In this document: piece after piece, positions 1 to 9,095 of the stretch
How positions within the stretch are numbered: position 1 is the first letter of the stretch
How the letters are laid out: every line of letters starts with the position of its first letter
From: Fidelibacterota bacterium
GTDB lineage: Bacteria > Fidelibacterota > Marinisomatia > Marinisomatales > UBA1611
Reading direction: 5' to 3'
NCBI GenBank assembly: GCA_018658715.1
Contig: JABHUQ010000109.1
Coordinates: forward strand, 1 to 64,000
DNA: 64,000 nucleotides
Position numbers and translations under genes: made by a program
Notes under the pieces: model-generated
Told to the model about the DNA's origin: nothing
What the model saw: only the letters and a program-made list of their open reading frames with translations
Databases searched by the model: none

Positions 1-2035
1 TTACTGCAGATACTTGATAACAATATGAATTACCACCTTGAACATCGATATCAGTATAATTCAATTCAGATGTTTCTCCAATAAAAGAGCTATCACGATA
101 AATGCGATATACAGATGCATCAATTACACTCGACCAAGCTATAGAAATGGTATCTGCTCCAATAGACAATGATACATTTTCTGGTATTTGATTATATGAA
201 TTATCCGAAATAACGAAAATAGGTTGAGTCAAAGATGTATTCCCGCTTAAATCTTCAGCCTCTGCTTGTAATACATGAGATGAACCATTTGCATATTCAA
301 CAGTAGACCAATCAAACTCAAATGGAGCATCAGCATCCGTACTATAAACTTGATTATCTATTTTTAATGTTATAGTTGAAATACCTTCATTGTCATTTGC
401 ATAAACTTGGACAACGACCGTTTCATTCACAGTTTGTCCTGAGACAGGATAAATCATAGCTACAACAGGTGGCTCATTATCTTCATTACTTCCTGGCTCG
501 TTTCTTACAATCACAGCAATAGGTTGTAATTGAACTTCATTATTAGATAAGTCAGATATTGTAACTGAAATAATATGATCTTCATTTTCAGAATACCCAT
601 CCGTATCCCAATCATAATTGTATGGATAATCATTATCAGATCCAATAGATGAACCATCTACTGAAAAGGATACATTTCCAATACCAACATTGTCTGTCGC
701 AGACACTTGGATGGAAACGATTCCTCCTACCGTTTGCCCTGCATATGGATTCATAATTGTTCCTGTTGGGTAAATATTATCTACATTATCAATGGTTACA
801 GAAATAGGTTGAGTTTGTGCTGAATTTTGTGATGTATCAAATGTTTTTGCATAGAGTGCTATTTCTGAATCTTCGATCTCATTCCCAGTGTCCCAACTAA
901 ATTCATATGGGTAATCAGTATCTGTGGAAACTTGAGTGTTATTGATATAAAATTCAACATAATCGATACCACGGCCATCTGTAGCAGTAGCTCGAATATT
1001 TACCATTCCTGAGACCGTTTGCCCAGCTGCTGGGTCTGTAATGACAATTGCTGGTGGTGTTATATCAACATCTTCATAATTATTTACAAATACTGTAATG
1101 GGAGAAAGAGAATTTGAATTTCCAGATACATCTTCAATAATAACACTAATGACATGGTACAAATCTTCTGATGCTGTATGTGTATCCCATTCATATTCAT
1201 ATGGGGGCTCTTCATCTTGTACGGAAAGAATTCCATCTAAATAAATTTGAACAAATGATACGCCAATATTATCAGATGCTACTACTTGGATAATGACTGT
1301 ATCAGAGACAGTAGCTGATGCAGGGGGGAAGGTGATGCTCCCCATAGGTAAAATGTCATCGATAGGTTCTAAGTTATCCACAAGAACACTTACAGGACCA
1401 ATAGCTGTCTCATTCCCAGATTGATCTGTTAAAATTGCATATATAGCATAGGTAACATCATCTTCAAGGCCAATTGTATTCCAATCAAAGGTATAAGGAG
1501 ATTCTGTCTCAGTGAATTCTAATGAATCATTAATAAAAACCATGACAGATTGTATGCCTTCATTATCGTGTGCATCTATATTGATAGAGACTGATCCTTT
1601 TACTGTTTGTCCGGTGAATGGATTTAAAAATGCACCATATGGATTTACATTATCAAAATTGTCGATGGTTACTTTGATGGGCTCAGTTTGGTTTGAATTT
1701 TCAGTATTATCAGTCGCTTTAGCTGTAATGGAAATATCAACATCTTCACCGGAATCAAAAGTACTCCAAGCCCATTCATATGGTGATTCAGTGAGAACAA
1801 CCACAGATGAATTATTCAGAAATAATTCTACGGATGAAACGCCATCATTATCTTGAGCAAATATTTGAACATTTACTGTATCTTGCACGATTGTTTTATC
1901 AGTTGGATTCACAAGAGTTACTAATGGAGGAGATGTGTCTTCTTCGTTAGGAATTTGAAAAAGGGGTGCTTCACAACTTAGATAAACAACTATCCCAATG
2001 AGAAAGAAATATAATTTAAAATTAAAATATCTCAT
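1..2035 (-). CDS. Ig-repeat surface lipoprotein, C-terminus beyond window (partial)
   Basis: Reading leftwards from the ATG at 2035-2033, the frame is open to the window edge (about 678 codons), so the C-terminus is missing. The protein begins with a hydrophobic signal ending in LSC (Cys about residue 21), suggesting a lipoprotein, although the -3 residue is not canonical. Six Ig-like repeats of roughly 95-100 residues follow. Each opens with a PP/NP..I..P..GQTV-like motif, then a D.DGI..V.F.I.. strand and a Y.WDT segment. The last visible part looks like an Fn3 domain (ISIAWSSV, YRIYRD). Its ATG overlaps the stop of the upstream paralogue (ATGA), so the two are probably co-translated. Its role is likely extracellular scaffolding or adhesion; the ligand is unknown. 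Confidence 0.85.
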   Translation of the reverse strand, partial: MRYFNFKLYFFLIGIVVYLSCEAPLFQIPNEEDTSPPLVTLVNPTDKTIVQDTVNVQIFAQDNDGVSSVELFLNNSSVVVLTESPYEWAWSTFDSGEDVDISITAKATDNTENSNQTEPIKVTIDNFDNVNPYGAFLNPFTGQTVKGSVSINIDAHDNEGIQSVMVFINDSLEFTETESPYTFDWNTIGLEDDVTYAIYAILTDQSGNETAIGPVSVLVDNLEPIDDILPMGSITFPPASATVSDTVIIQVVASDNIGVSFVQIYLDGILSVQDEEPPYEYEWDTHTASEDLYHVISVIIEDVSGNSNSLSPITVFVNNYEDVDITPPAIVITDPAAGQTVSGMVNIRATATDGRGIDYVEFYINNTQVSTDTDYPYEFSWDTGNEIEDSEIALYAKTFDTSQNSAQTQPISVTIDNVDNIYPTGTIMNPYAGQTVGGIVSIQVSATDNVGIGNVSFSVDGSSIGSDNDYPYNYDWDTDGYSENEDHIISVTISDLSNNEVQLQPIAVIVRNEPGSNEDNEPPVVAMIYPVSGQTVNETVVVQVYANDNEGISTITLKIDNQVYSTDADAPFEFDWSTVEYANGSSHVLQAEAEDLSGNTSLTQPIFVISDNSYNQIPENVSLSIGADTISIAWSSVIDASVYRIYRDSSFIGETSELNYTDIDVQGGNSYCYQVSAV

Positions 2036-3879
2036 TCGTTATTCACTGTCACTAAAATGGGTTGTGCAATGGTCATATTACCAGATGTATCAGTTGCTTC
2101 CGCACCTAATGTATGTTGAGAATTATTAATTAAAATGGTTGTATCCCAATCAAGTTGAAAAGGTGATTCAGATAATATTCCAATGGAAGATCCATCAACA
2201 AAAAATTCAACCTGTCCAATTCCAATATTGTCTTGAGCAGATGCTGTGAAAGAAACAATTCCTGATACTACTTGTCCTGATAAAGGATTATTAATAATGA
2301 TATGAGGTGGCGAAACGTCTACAGGTGGATCATTATTTATAAAAACTGTAATAGGCGGAATAAAATAAATATTTTCAGATTGGTCTGTAACGGTTACACT
2401 GATGACATGATATTCATCTTCAGAGTAATTAGATGTGTCCCATGAATAGGTATATGGGTAGCTTGTAAGTTGACTGATTTCTATTCCGTCAATTGAAATA
2501 GAAACAAAATCAACACTTTCATTATCTGTTGCTAATATTTCTACAGTAACAGTACCACTTAATATTTGGCCCGGGAATGGTGTTAATAATTCGCCATAAG
2601 GATTTTCATTATCAAAATTATTCACAAATACAGTAATTGGTTGGCTGGGAGTAGAATTCCCACTAACATCATATCCTGTTGCTGATATAATATGGTCTTG
2701 GTCGTCAGTGAAAGATTCAGAATTCCAATCATAGGAAAAAGGTTCAGTATCATCAGAATATTCTATGATTCCATCAATTAAAAATTCAACGCGATCCATG
2801 GCTGTTTCATCCACAGCTAATACTTGAATAGATACGCTACCAAACACAGATTGGCCTCCAGCAGGTTGAGTTATGGTTACAACTGGTGGTAATCCGTCGA
2901 CTGGATCATTATTATCTACAATAACCGCAATGGGAGTAAAAGATACTCTATTATCTGAATGATCCGACACTATGACTGCAATTATATGTTCTTCGTCTTC
3001 AGAAGCATTATTTGTATCCCATTCGTATGAATATGGTTCATTTGAATCAGTACTTTCTAATGTACCATCAATATAGAATTCTACATCAGAAACACCGCGA
3101 TTATCAGATGCTGTTACTTGGATATCTACGACGCCAGATAACACAGAACCTGCAGGTGGAAATGTAATTGCACCAACGGGAAAAGTAATATCTGCAGAAA
3201 TATAATTATTAACTGTTACGCTTATTGGGCCAATAATTGTAGCGTTATCATTGTTATCAGTAATAATTGAATAAATAGAATAGTCTAAATCATCATCTTC
3301 TACTTCTGTATTCCATGCATATACAAAAGGGGGTTCTGTATTAAAGCCACGTAGATTATTATTAATATAATAGCTTGCACTTTTTATACCATCATTATCA
3401 GATACATCTAAAGTAATATTAACAATTCCATCCACAATTTGCCCAGTGTAAGGATAAATAATGGACCCCACAGGGGATTCATTATCAATATTATCAATCT
3501 TGATTAAGATTGGAGTAGTCCTAAAATAATTGTTAGAATTATCTGTTGCTTTTACAGATAGGGAGTGGAATTCATCTTCTTCATATTCACTGGTTTCTGT
3601 ATTCCATGTTATAGAATAAATATTATTTATACCCGATTCACTTACACCAAACCGTTTCCCATTAATGTAATAGGTGACTGAATCAATTTCAAAATTATCC
3701 GTTGCAGACACTTCAATCGTTGTTTCGCCCGAAAGTATTTGGCCAGTTACAGGTGATATTATACTTGTTGATGGTGGTGATGTATCGGGTATCGTTTCTA
3801 AACGATATCCATCTCCTGTGCATGATAATGCAATTATACCAAGTAGAAAAATAGCTGAAATATATTTGTTTTTATTCAT
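2032..3879 (-). CDS. Ig-repeat surface lipoprotein
   Basis: This 615-residue protein has a signal peptide ending ALSC (Cys20), consistent with lipidation. Six tandem Ig-like repeats of about 95 residues fill the rest, marked by repeat starts such as SPVTGQILSG, YPYTGQIVDG, PPAGSVLSG, PAGGQSVFG, PFPGQILSG and PLSGQVVSG. The architecture resembles the Bacterial Ig (Big_7/Big_9-like) families found in FCB surface proteins. There is no catalytic domain and no T9SS sorting domain. It lies between an unknown secreted gene (26 bp upstream) and a close paralogue overlapping its stop codon, so the three probably form one leftward operon. The pair looks like an old tandem duplication. Function beyond a structural or adhesive role cannot be read from the sequence. 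Confidence 0.85.
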   Translation of the reverse strand: MNKNKYISAIFLLGIIALSCTGDGYRLETIPDTSPPSTSIISPVTGQILSGETTIEVSATDNFEIDSVTYYINGKRFGVSESGINNIYSITWNTETSEYEEDEFHSLSVKATDNSNNYFRTTPILIKIDNIDNESPVGSIIYPYTGQIVDGIVNITLDVSDNDGIKSASYYINNNLRGFNTEPPFVYAWNTEVEDDDLDYSIYSIITDNNDNATIIGPISVTVNNYISADITFPVGAITFPPAGSVLSGVVDIQVTASDNRGVSDVEFYIDGTLESTDSNEPYSYEWDTNNASEDEEHIIAVIVSDHSDNRVSFTPIAVIVDNNDPVDGLPPVVTITQPAGGQSVFGSVSIQVLAVDETAMDRVEFLIDGIIEYSDDTEPFSYDWNSESFTDDQDHIISATGYDVSGNSTPSQPITVFVNNFDNENPYGELLTPFPGQILSGTVTVEILATDNESVDFVSISIDGIEISQLTSYPYTYSWDTSNYSEDEYHVISVTVTDQSENIYFIPPITVFINNDPPVDVSPPHIIINNPLSGQVVSGIVSFTASAQDNIGIGQVEFFVDGSSIGILSESPFQLDWDTTILINNSQHTLGAEATDTSGNMTIAQPILVTVNNE

Positions 3880-3905
3880 ACGTATTTATTGAAGCATACG
3901 GGAAT

Positions 3906-4709
3906 TTAACGTTTTTTCATCTCAATGAAGGATAAAACCTTTCGCCCAAATTTAGATTTTGTAAATCGTCTCCAAAGTCTCATGTTTTTACTTGTTATTA
4001 TATGAGATAATGAAAAAATATACATACTTCGACCATAATGCACATTTCCCATATTTGGATTAAAATAAATCGTATTTTTCTTAAAATAGTAATCCCAAAT
4101 CATTGTACTATACACAGATAAAGGAACCATATAGCTCACCCAAGGGTAGGTGCTGCCTGTTGAATCAACTCCAATTATACTCATTTGTGGAATGAAATCA
4201 CTAGAGAATCCTTTAAAAAGGAAAAAAAGCGCGGATGACCAAACGAACCCTCGTTGCGCTCCATACTCTAAGATGGTGAAATCGGACTCTACTTTACGAA
4301 TATCTAAAAAGGGGACATAAAAAGCTGTATCATTTGGTGCAGTTACTAACATTTCTGGTTTTATCATGTGGTAATTAAATTGAATATCTTTATAAGGAAT
4401 TGTATCATTATTTACAGTAATCATATGTCCAGTACGATGTTCTATGTTATTCATATTTGTTTTTAAATGCCACCCATAATAAAACATACGATTGAAATCG
4501 TTATAAATAAAATACACCTTTTCCGTTGAAACAATTTTAGATTCATCGAACTGATTGGGCTTGTAATAAATCCAATCTTTATTTAATGAATCAATTAAAA
4601 CTGTTTCTGTTTCACCATTGAGATAAACAATAATATGATTAACATCTGTATTAGCGCACAAGGCTGACACCAAATAAATGAAGAGTGAGAGTTTTCGAGA
4701 GATTGTCAC
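3906..4709 (-). CDS. Secreted or envelope protein of unknown function
   Basis: I do not recognise a family. The 267-residue product starts with an N-terminal hydrophobic segment (LSLFIYLVSALCA) that looks like a signal peptide. An N-terminal beta-rich part (IIVYLNGETETVLIDSL, VYFIYNDF) resembles the short beta domains that precede larger modules in FCB outer-membrane proteins. The second half is rich in Trp, Tyr and Phe with one hydrophobic stretch (FVWSSALFFLF) and a strongly basic C-terminus. It is the first gene of the leftward operon with the two Ig-repeat lipoproteins and is divergent from the beta-barrel candidate at 4736, with only 26 bp between the starts. A co-localised envelope role is inference. 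Confidence 0.7.
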   Translation of the reverse strand: MTISRKLSLFIYLVSALCANTDVNHIIVYLNGETETVLIDSLNKDWIYYKPNQFDESKIVSTEKVYFIYNDFNRMFYYGWHLKTNMNNIEHRTGHMITVNNDTIPYKDIQFNYHMIKPEMLVTAPNDTAFYVPFLDIRKVESDFTILEYGAQRGFVWSSALFFLFKGFSSDFIPQMSIIGVDSTGSTYPWVSYMVPLSVYSTMIWDYYFKKNTIYFNPNMGNVHYGRSMYIFSLSHIITSKNMRLWRRFTKSKFGRKVLSFIEMKKR

Positions 4710-4735
4710 AATATGACTTAAATTACGACCAAGTT

Positions 4736-5443
4736 ATGAAGAATAAAATTCAATGTTATATCCTTTTATTAGGGATTCTTTTCATGAGTCCGACGGTTAT
4801 GGCCCAGCCCAAAATTTCTTTGGAGCTAGGATTGGGAATATATGAACCTATATTATCTGGATTTGATGATAATAATCAATTTCCTGTTGCTAAAGTATGG
4901 AACCGTAATTTATTGACAAATTATGGTATATTTTATCAATTCTTTTATAATGCTCGTGTTGGATACTCAAGCTACACATCGTGGGATGTAGGTGAAATGA
5001 CTAGCGATGGTGGGAGTATGCCTATTTTTTCTCGTTCCATCACCTATCGTATGTTTCCTATTGAAACCTATTTTCGAATTAAGCCAACAATAGAATTGAA
5101 TTTTAGTCTTACACCTATTTGGGGGCGATCTAAAATTTCATTAAATACTCGATTAAATCAATCGGGGGATGATTGGAATATATTTTTATCAGTCTACGGA
5201 AATGAACCATTAGAAATTGCTACAACAGACGCTATGCGTCAAGATTGGTTGGGGTATTCTGGTCAATTAGGAATTCGTTATTATTTGCGTTCATTTTTAG
5301 GCTTAGAATTAAAATTAGGTTTTATGCATAATTATTATAGTGAGAAGAATTGGAGACTTCAAGGGAATACAATTACAGGTCCTGTTTATGATATCGAAAA
5401 GTTGCCCATTTATGCTTTTCGAATTATCTATGGTATAAAATGA
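4736..5443 (+). CDS. Probable outer-membrane beta-barrel protein
   Basis: I place the start at 4736 rather than at an earlier in-frame ATG (4685). From 4736 the protein begins MKNKIQCYILLLGILF and has a clean signal peptide ending VMAQ, whereas the longer form would overlap the divergent gene and add a polar tail. The mature part (about 210 residues) has alternating aromatic/polar strands (SLELGLGIYEP, GIFYQFFYNARVGY, YFRIKPTIELNFSLTP, LGIRYYLRSFLGLELKLGF) and ends in a hydrophobic strand finishing IIYGIK, as expected for a small beta-barrel. Its last 4 bp overlap the next gene (ATGA). The family is not recognised; the barrel call rests on strand pattern only. Confidence 0.7.
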   Translation: MKNKIQCYILLLGILFMSPTVMAQPKISLELGLGIYEPILSGFDDNNQFPVAKVWNRNLLTNYGIFYQFFYNARVGYSSYTSWDVGEMTSDGGSMPIFSRSITYRMFPIETYFRIKPTIELNFSLTPIWGRSKISLNTRLNQSGDDWNIFLSVYGNEPLEIATTDAMRQDWLGYSGQLGIRYYLRSFLGLELKLGFMHNYYSEKNWRLQGNTITGPVYDIEKLPIYAFRIIYGIK

Positions 5444-5790
5444 AATTCATTAAAAATATTATATTGGTTCTAGCGGTTTCAAATGTTCTTTCCGGGATTC
5501 AGCTTATCCCTAAAATTGAAAATCCATGTTCTGACCCCATCATTGCAGTAGCAAAGGAAAAAGGGTTAAAAGGAATGAATGTGAAGGAAACAATACGCTA
5601 CTTGAGGGTTGAGAGGGATTGTATTAAAAGCGAGGGGAATGATAAAACCTTTTATTTGATTGAATCAAAAGAATATCAAAAAGATTATGAACAATCACGA
5701 TATATGGTAAGTTGGACTTCTACTTTTTCATATTGTGTTGGAGTCTCAATATTTTATTATTTTGTACTAGGGTGGATGGCAGACAATTAG
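5440..5790 (+). CDS. Small membrane or secreted protein, unknown function
   Basis: The 116-residue product overlaps the preceding beta-barrel candidate by 4 bp, suggesting translational coupling. It begins with a hydrophobic N-terminus (FIKNIILVLAVSNVLSGIQ) that may be a signal peptide or anchor. A charged central region contains two cysteines (Cys29 and Cys58 approximately), and a hydrophobic segment lies near the C-terminus (YCVGVSIFYYFVLGW). No family is recognised. The coupling suggests that it works with, or helps place, the upstream barrel protein. Confidence 0.6.
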   Translation: MKFIKNIILVLAVSNVLSGIQLIPKIENPCSDPIIAVAKEKGLKGMNVKETIRYLRVERDCIKSEGNDKTFYLIESKEYQKDYEQSRYMVSWTSTFSYCVGVSIFYYFVLGWMADN

Positions 5791-5862
5791 TATTAAATAA
5801 CCATATTATCTTTTAGATTACGGGGCTGTATATATAACATTCAAAATTCATTTGGGGAAAAT

Positions 5863-7785
5863 ATGACAAAACGCATTTTAAGTTCTTTAGCCATAATTCC
5901 ATTATTAATTATTTCAGGTTGTGGTAGTGGAGAGGCAAAAGTAAAACAGACTAAATCAGGGAGTAATGTAAACGAAACATCAATAGATGTATCCACATCG
6001 GCTGAACAGGGTGGTTATGGATTTGAAAAGGTAGCAGAATCATTAGGTTATAAAACATATGTTTTATCAGAAAAGGATGGAACCTTTTTTGGTGATCCCA
6101 ACGCAGTAAAGGGTGGTACACTACATTATATCCACTCCAATTTTCCAAGAACATTAAGAATCATTGGGCAAAATTCGAGTCAAATGATCAATTCTAGAAT
6201 CATTGAACGTTTATGTTATGAAGCATTATTAGGGCAACATCCTGCAACTTTAGAATTTGTTCCAGGACTTGCTACACATTGGTATGTCTCTGATGATAAA
6301 AAAACATTTAAATATCGGATTAATCCTGATGCGCGTTGGTCCGATGGAAATCCAATTATTGCTGATGATGTTGTTGCAACATGGGATTTACGCATGGATG
6401 AAACTATCCTAATGCCTAGTGAACAATTATCCTTTGGAAAGTTTGAACGACCTGTAGCTGAAAGTAAATATATCGTATCTGTAAAGGCGAAAACTGTAAA
6501 CTGGCGTAATTTTCTTTATTTTAGTGGCATGGCTATTTTACCTAACCACATTCTCAAGGATTTAGATGGGACAGCCTATTTGGATGAATATGCCTTCACT
6601 ATGACCTTAAATAGTGGGCCTTATACAATTCCTGATGATAAAATAAGGAATCAAGAATCTTTTATTTTGGAACGGCGAGATGATTATTGGGCAGCGGATG
6701 ATCCCTTATCTAAATACATGTATAATTTTGATAAAATAAAAGTATCAATTGTAAAAGATAATACCGCCCTTGAATATGAAAAATTCAAGAAAGGGGAACA
6801 GGATTTTTATACGGTAAGTCAAGCTCGAAGATGGGTTGAAGAAACAGATTATGAATCCATCAATATGGGGTGGGTAAAAAAACAGCGTGTATTTTCTGAA
6901 AGACCAGCAGGGACATCGGGGTATTACTTTAATATGCGAAAATGGCCATTTGACGATAAGCGAATTCGTTATGCCTTTACCTATTTATATGATCGTATCA
7001 AAATGAATCGCGAAATGTATTATAATGAATATGGTTATATGAATTCAATGTATGCTGGATCGGTATATGAGAATCCAAATAATAACCCATTTATACCTGA
7101 CGCAAAAAAAGCAGTTTCTCTTCTTAAAGAAGCGGGATATTCTAAACGAAATGATGAAGGGTGGTTAGTTCATGATGCATCGGGGCGTATCCTATCTTTT
7201 GAATTAAGTTTACCAAAGACATACGAATATATGGCGACCCCTGTCCAGCAAATGCTAAAAGAATATGGTATAGATATGCAAATTAAATTTGTGGATTATA
7301 ATACCATGATAAAAAATGTGAATGAACGGAATTATCAAGTGGCCATGCTCGGCTATGGAGGATTGATTTATCCTAATCCTGAAACATCATTAAAATCAGA
7401 ACTAGCTGATCAGAATGACAATAATAATGTTTGGGGATTTAAAAGTGATCGTGTAGATGAATTATTACCGGAATATGATGCCTGTTTTGATCAAGAAAGA
7501 CGGATTGAAATTGTTCGTGAAATTGATGGTATAGTTTCTGATGTGCATCCAACAGCTTGGAGCATTGTTAGAAATTATCAACGCATTTTATATTGGGATA
7601 AATTTAGCTTTCCAAAATGGATGTTTACTCGATATCAAGGAGATTATTGGGATGTTTTCCGGTACTGGTGGATCGATGATGAAAAAGTGCAACACTTAGA
7701 GAATGCCATGGCAAATGGAAATAAACTTCCACAAGCTACCATGGATATGAAATTCTGGCCGAATTATTTAAAGCAAAATAATTAA
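5863..7785 (+). CDS. Peptide ABC transporter substrate-binding lipoprotein (YejA-like)
   Basis: This 640-residue solute-binding protein of the SBP_bac_5 family captures oligopeptides for the permease encoded downstream. The lipobox ISGC puts the lipidated Cys at residue 20, so it is tethered to a membrane. Family signatures include GGTLHYI near the mature N-terminus, the hinge block YRINPDARWSDGNPIIADDV, the segment ALEYEKFKKGEQDFY, and FDDKRIRYAFTYLYD. The length and the segment order resemble E. coli YejA more than OppA or DppA. It heads an operon with yejB-like and yejE-like genes, two ATPase genes and an oligoendopeptidase. The N-terminal 70 residues are lysine- and serine-rich and probably a flexible linker. 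Function is strong by family; the exact substrate is unknown. Confidence 0.9.
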   Translation: MTKRILSSLAIIPLLIISGCGSGEAKVKQTKSGSNVNETSIDVSTSAEQGGYGFEKVAESLGYKTYVLSEKDGTFFGDPNAVKGGTLHYIHSNFPRTLRIIGQNSSQMINSRIIERLCYEALLGQHPATLEFVPGLATHWYVSDDKKTFKYRINPDARWSDGNPIIADDVVATWDLRMDETILMPSEQLSFGKFERPVAESKYIVSVKAKTVNWRNFLYFSGMAILPNHILKDLDGTAYLDEYAFTMTLNSGPYTIPDDKIRNQESFILERRDDYWAADDPLSKYMYNFDKIKVSIVKDNTALEYEKFKKGEQDFYTVSQARRWVEETDYESINMGWVKKQRVFSERPAGTSGYYFNMRKWPFDDKRIRYAFTYLYDRIKMNREMYYNEYGYMNSMYAGSVYENPNNNPFIPDAKKAVSLLKEAGYSKRNDEGWLVHDASGRILSFELSLPKTYEYMATPVQQMLKEYGIDMQIKFVDYNTMIKNVNERNYQVAMLGYGGLIYPNPETSLKSELADQNDNNNVWGFKSDRVDELLPEYDACFDQERRIEIVREIDGIVSDVHPTAWSIVRNYQRILYWDKFSFPKWMFTRYQGDYWDVFRYWWIDDEKVQHLENAMANGNKLPQATMDMKFWPNYLKQNN

Positions 7786-7807
7786 CCAAATTATATAGAG
7801 CTCACCT

Positions 7808-9094
7808 TTGGCAACATACTTTATACGAAGATTACTTCTGATGATTCCAACATTTTTGGGATCAACTATACTCGTATTTACCATCCTTCAGCTTGCTCCT
7901 GGCGGTCCATTAGAACAAACCATCATGCAACTGCAAATGGGTGGTATGTCTGGTGGCGCAGAAGGGGGCAGTGCCGCAACTGATATGATGGGAGGAAGTG
8001 TTTTGCCCGAATCTGCCATGAAAGAATTAAAACGGTTTTATGGCTTTGATAAACCTATATATCAACGATATTTAATATGGTTGGGGATTTGGCCACGAGA
8101 AATAAAACATAGAGACTTCACCATTCCTTCTAATAAAAATCAGGTGGAAAAACGAGTGGGCAAACGAGATGGTCAAATTTGGCGTGTAGATGTTTCTATG
8201 AATGATAAAGGTCAACTAAGTGTATTTGAGAAAGATGGAACTGCTAGCCCTGTTTGGCATGCATCTATAGATGAAACGACCGAAAATGGAACACATGAAG
8301 CTGTCATTTTCCAACAAGAATATTCTGGAATCCTTACGGGTAACCTGGGGAAATCTTATACCTATGCGAAGCCGGTTACAGAAGTAATGCGGCCTCGGTT
8401 TAAAGTATCTCTTTTTTTTGGGCTCATTGGTTATTTTTTATCCTATCTTGTTTGTATTCCCTTAGGAATCAAAAAAGCGTTAAAACATGGTTCATCTTTT
8501 GACTTTCTTTCCAGTGTGGTGATTTTTGTTGCCTATTCCATTCCTGGTTGGGCCTTAGGTGGTGTATTACTTGTATTATTTGGAGGGGGATCATTTTGGA
8601 ATATTTTCCCTCTCGGTGGATTCCATGCACCCATGGAAGTATGGGAAACCATGTCTCTTTTGGAGAAAATTATAAATCAAGCCCATCATGCCATATTGCC
8701 TGTAATTGCTTGGTCCATTACAAGTTTTGCCACGCTAACTGTATTGATGAAAAATAGTTTGTTAGAAAATTTAAGTCAGGATTATATCCGAACTGCTTTT
8801 GCAAAAGGATTAAGTGAAAAAAGAGTCGTTTGGGTTCATGCTATGCGGAATTCTATTATTCCGATTGCATCCGGTATAGGATATATTATAGCTGTGGTGA
8901 TTTCTGGGTCATATTTTATTGAACGCGTTTTTAATATTGATGGATTTGGGCGAATGGCCTATCAAGCAATTTTAGATCGTGACTATCCAATTACTTTAGG
9001 ATTTTTAGTTATAGTTGTGTTGATTCGTTTAGCAGCTAATATTTTATCAGATCTTGCATTAGCAACAACCGACCCAAGAATTAGATTTAAATAA
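7808..9094 (+). CDS. yejB: Peptide ABC transporter permease (YejB-like)
   Basis: Inner-membrane subunit of the peptide importer. I accept the TTG start at 7808 because the resulting N-terminus (ATYFIRRLLLMIPTFLG) lines up with the start of E. coli YejB, and no ATG is available nearby. The Gly/Met-rich loop after TM1 and the segment FYGFDKPIYQRYLIWLG are YejB-like. The EAA loop (RTAFAKGLSEKRVVWVHAMRN), which contacts the ATPases, is intact, and the C-terminus ends TTDPRIRFK. It is longer than E. coli YejB because of an extra soluble segment at about residues 98-165, probably periplasmic. The yejE-like gene follows almost directly. Confidence 0.88.
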   Translation: MATYFIRRLLLMIPTFLGSTILVFTILQLAPGGPLEQTIMQLQMGGMSGGAEGGSAATDMMGGSVLPESAMKELKRFYGFDKPIYQRYLIWLGIWPREIKHRDFTIPSNKNQVEKRVGKRDGQIWRVDVSMNDKGQLSVFEKDGTASPVWHASIDETTENGTHEAVIFQQEYSGILTGNLGKSYTYAKPVTEVMRPRFKVSLFFGLIGYFLSYLVCIPLGIKKALKHGSSFDFLSSVVIFVAYSIPGWALGGVLLVLFGGGSFWNIFPLGGFHAPMEVWETMSLLEKIINQAHHAILPVIAWSITSFATLTVLMKNSLLENLSQDYIRTAFAKGLSEKRVVWVHAMRNSIIPIASGIGYIIAVVISGSYFIERVFNIDGFGRMAYQAILDRDYPITLGFLVIVVLIRLAANILSDLALATTDPRIRFK

Positions 9095-9095
9095 T

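Noticed and set aside
1512..1856. Rightward 114-codon frame
   Set aside because: It is opposite the open frame of the partial Ig-repeat lipoprotein, whose domain pattern runs through this stretch.
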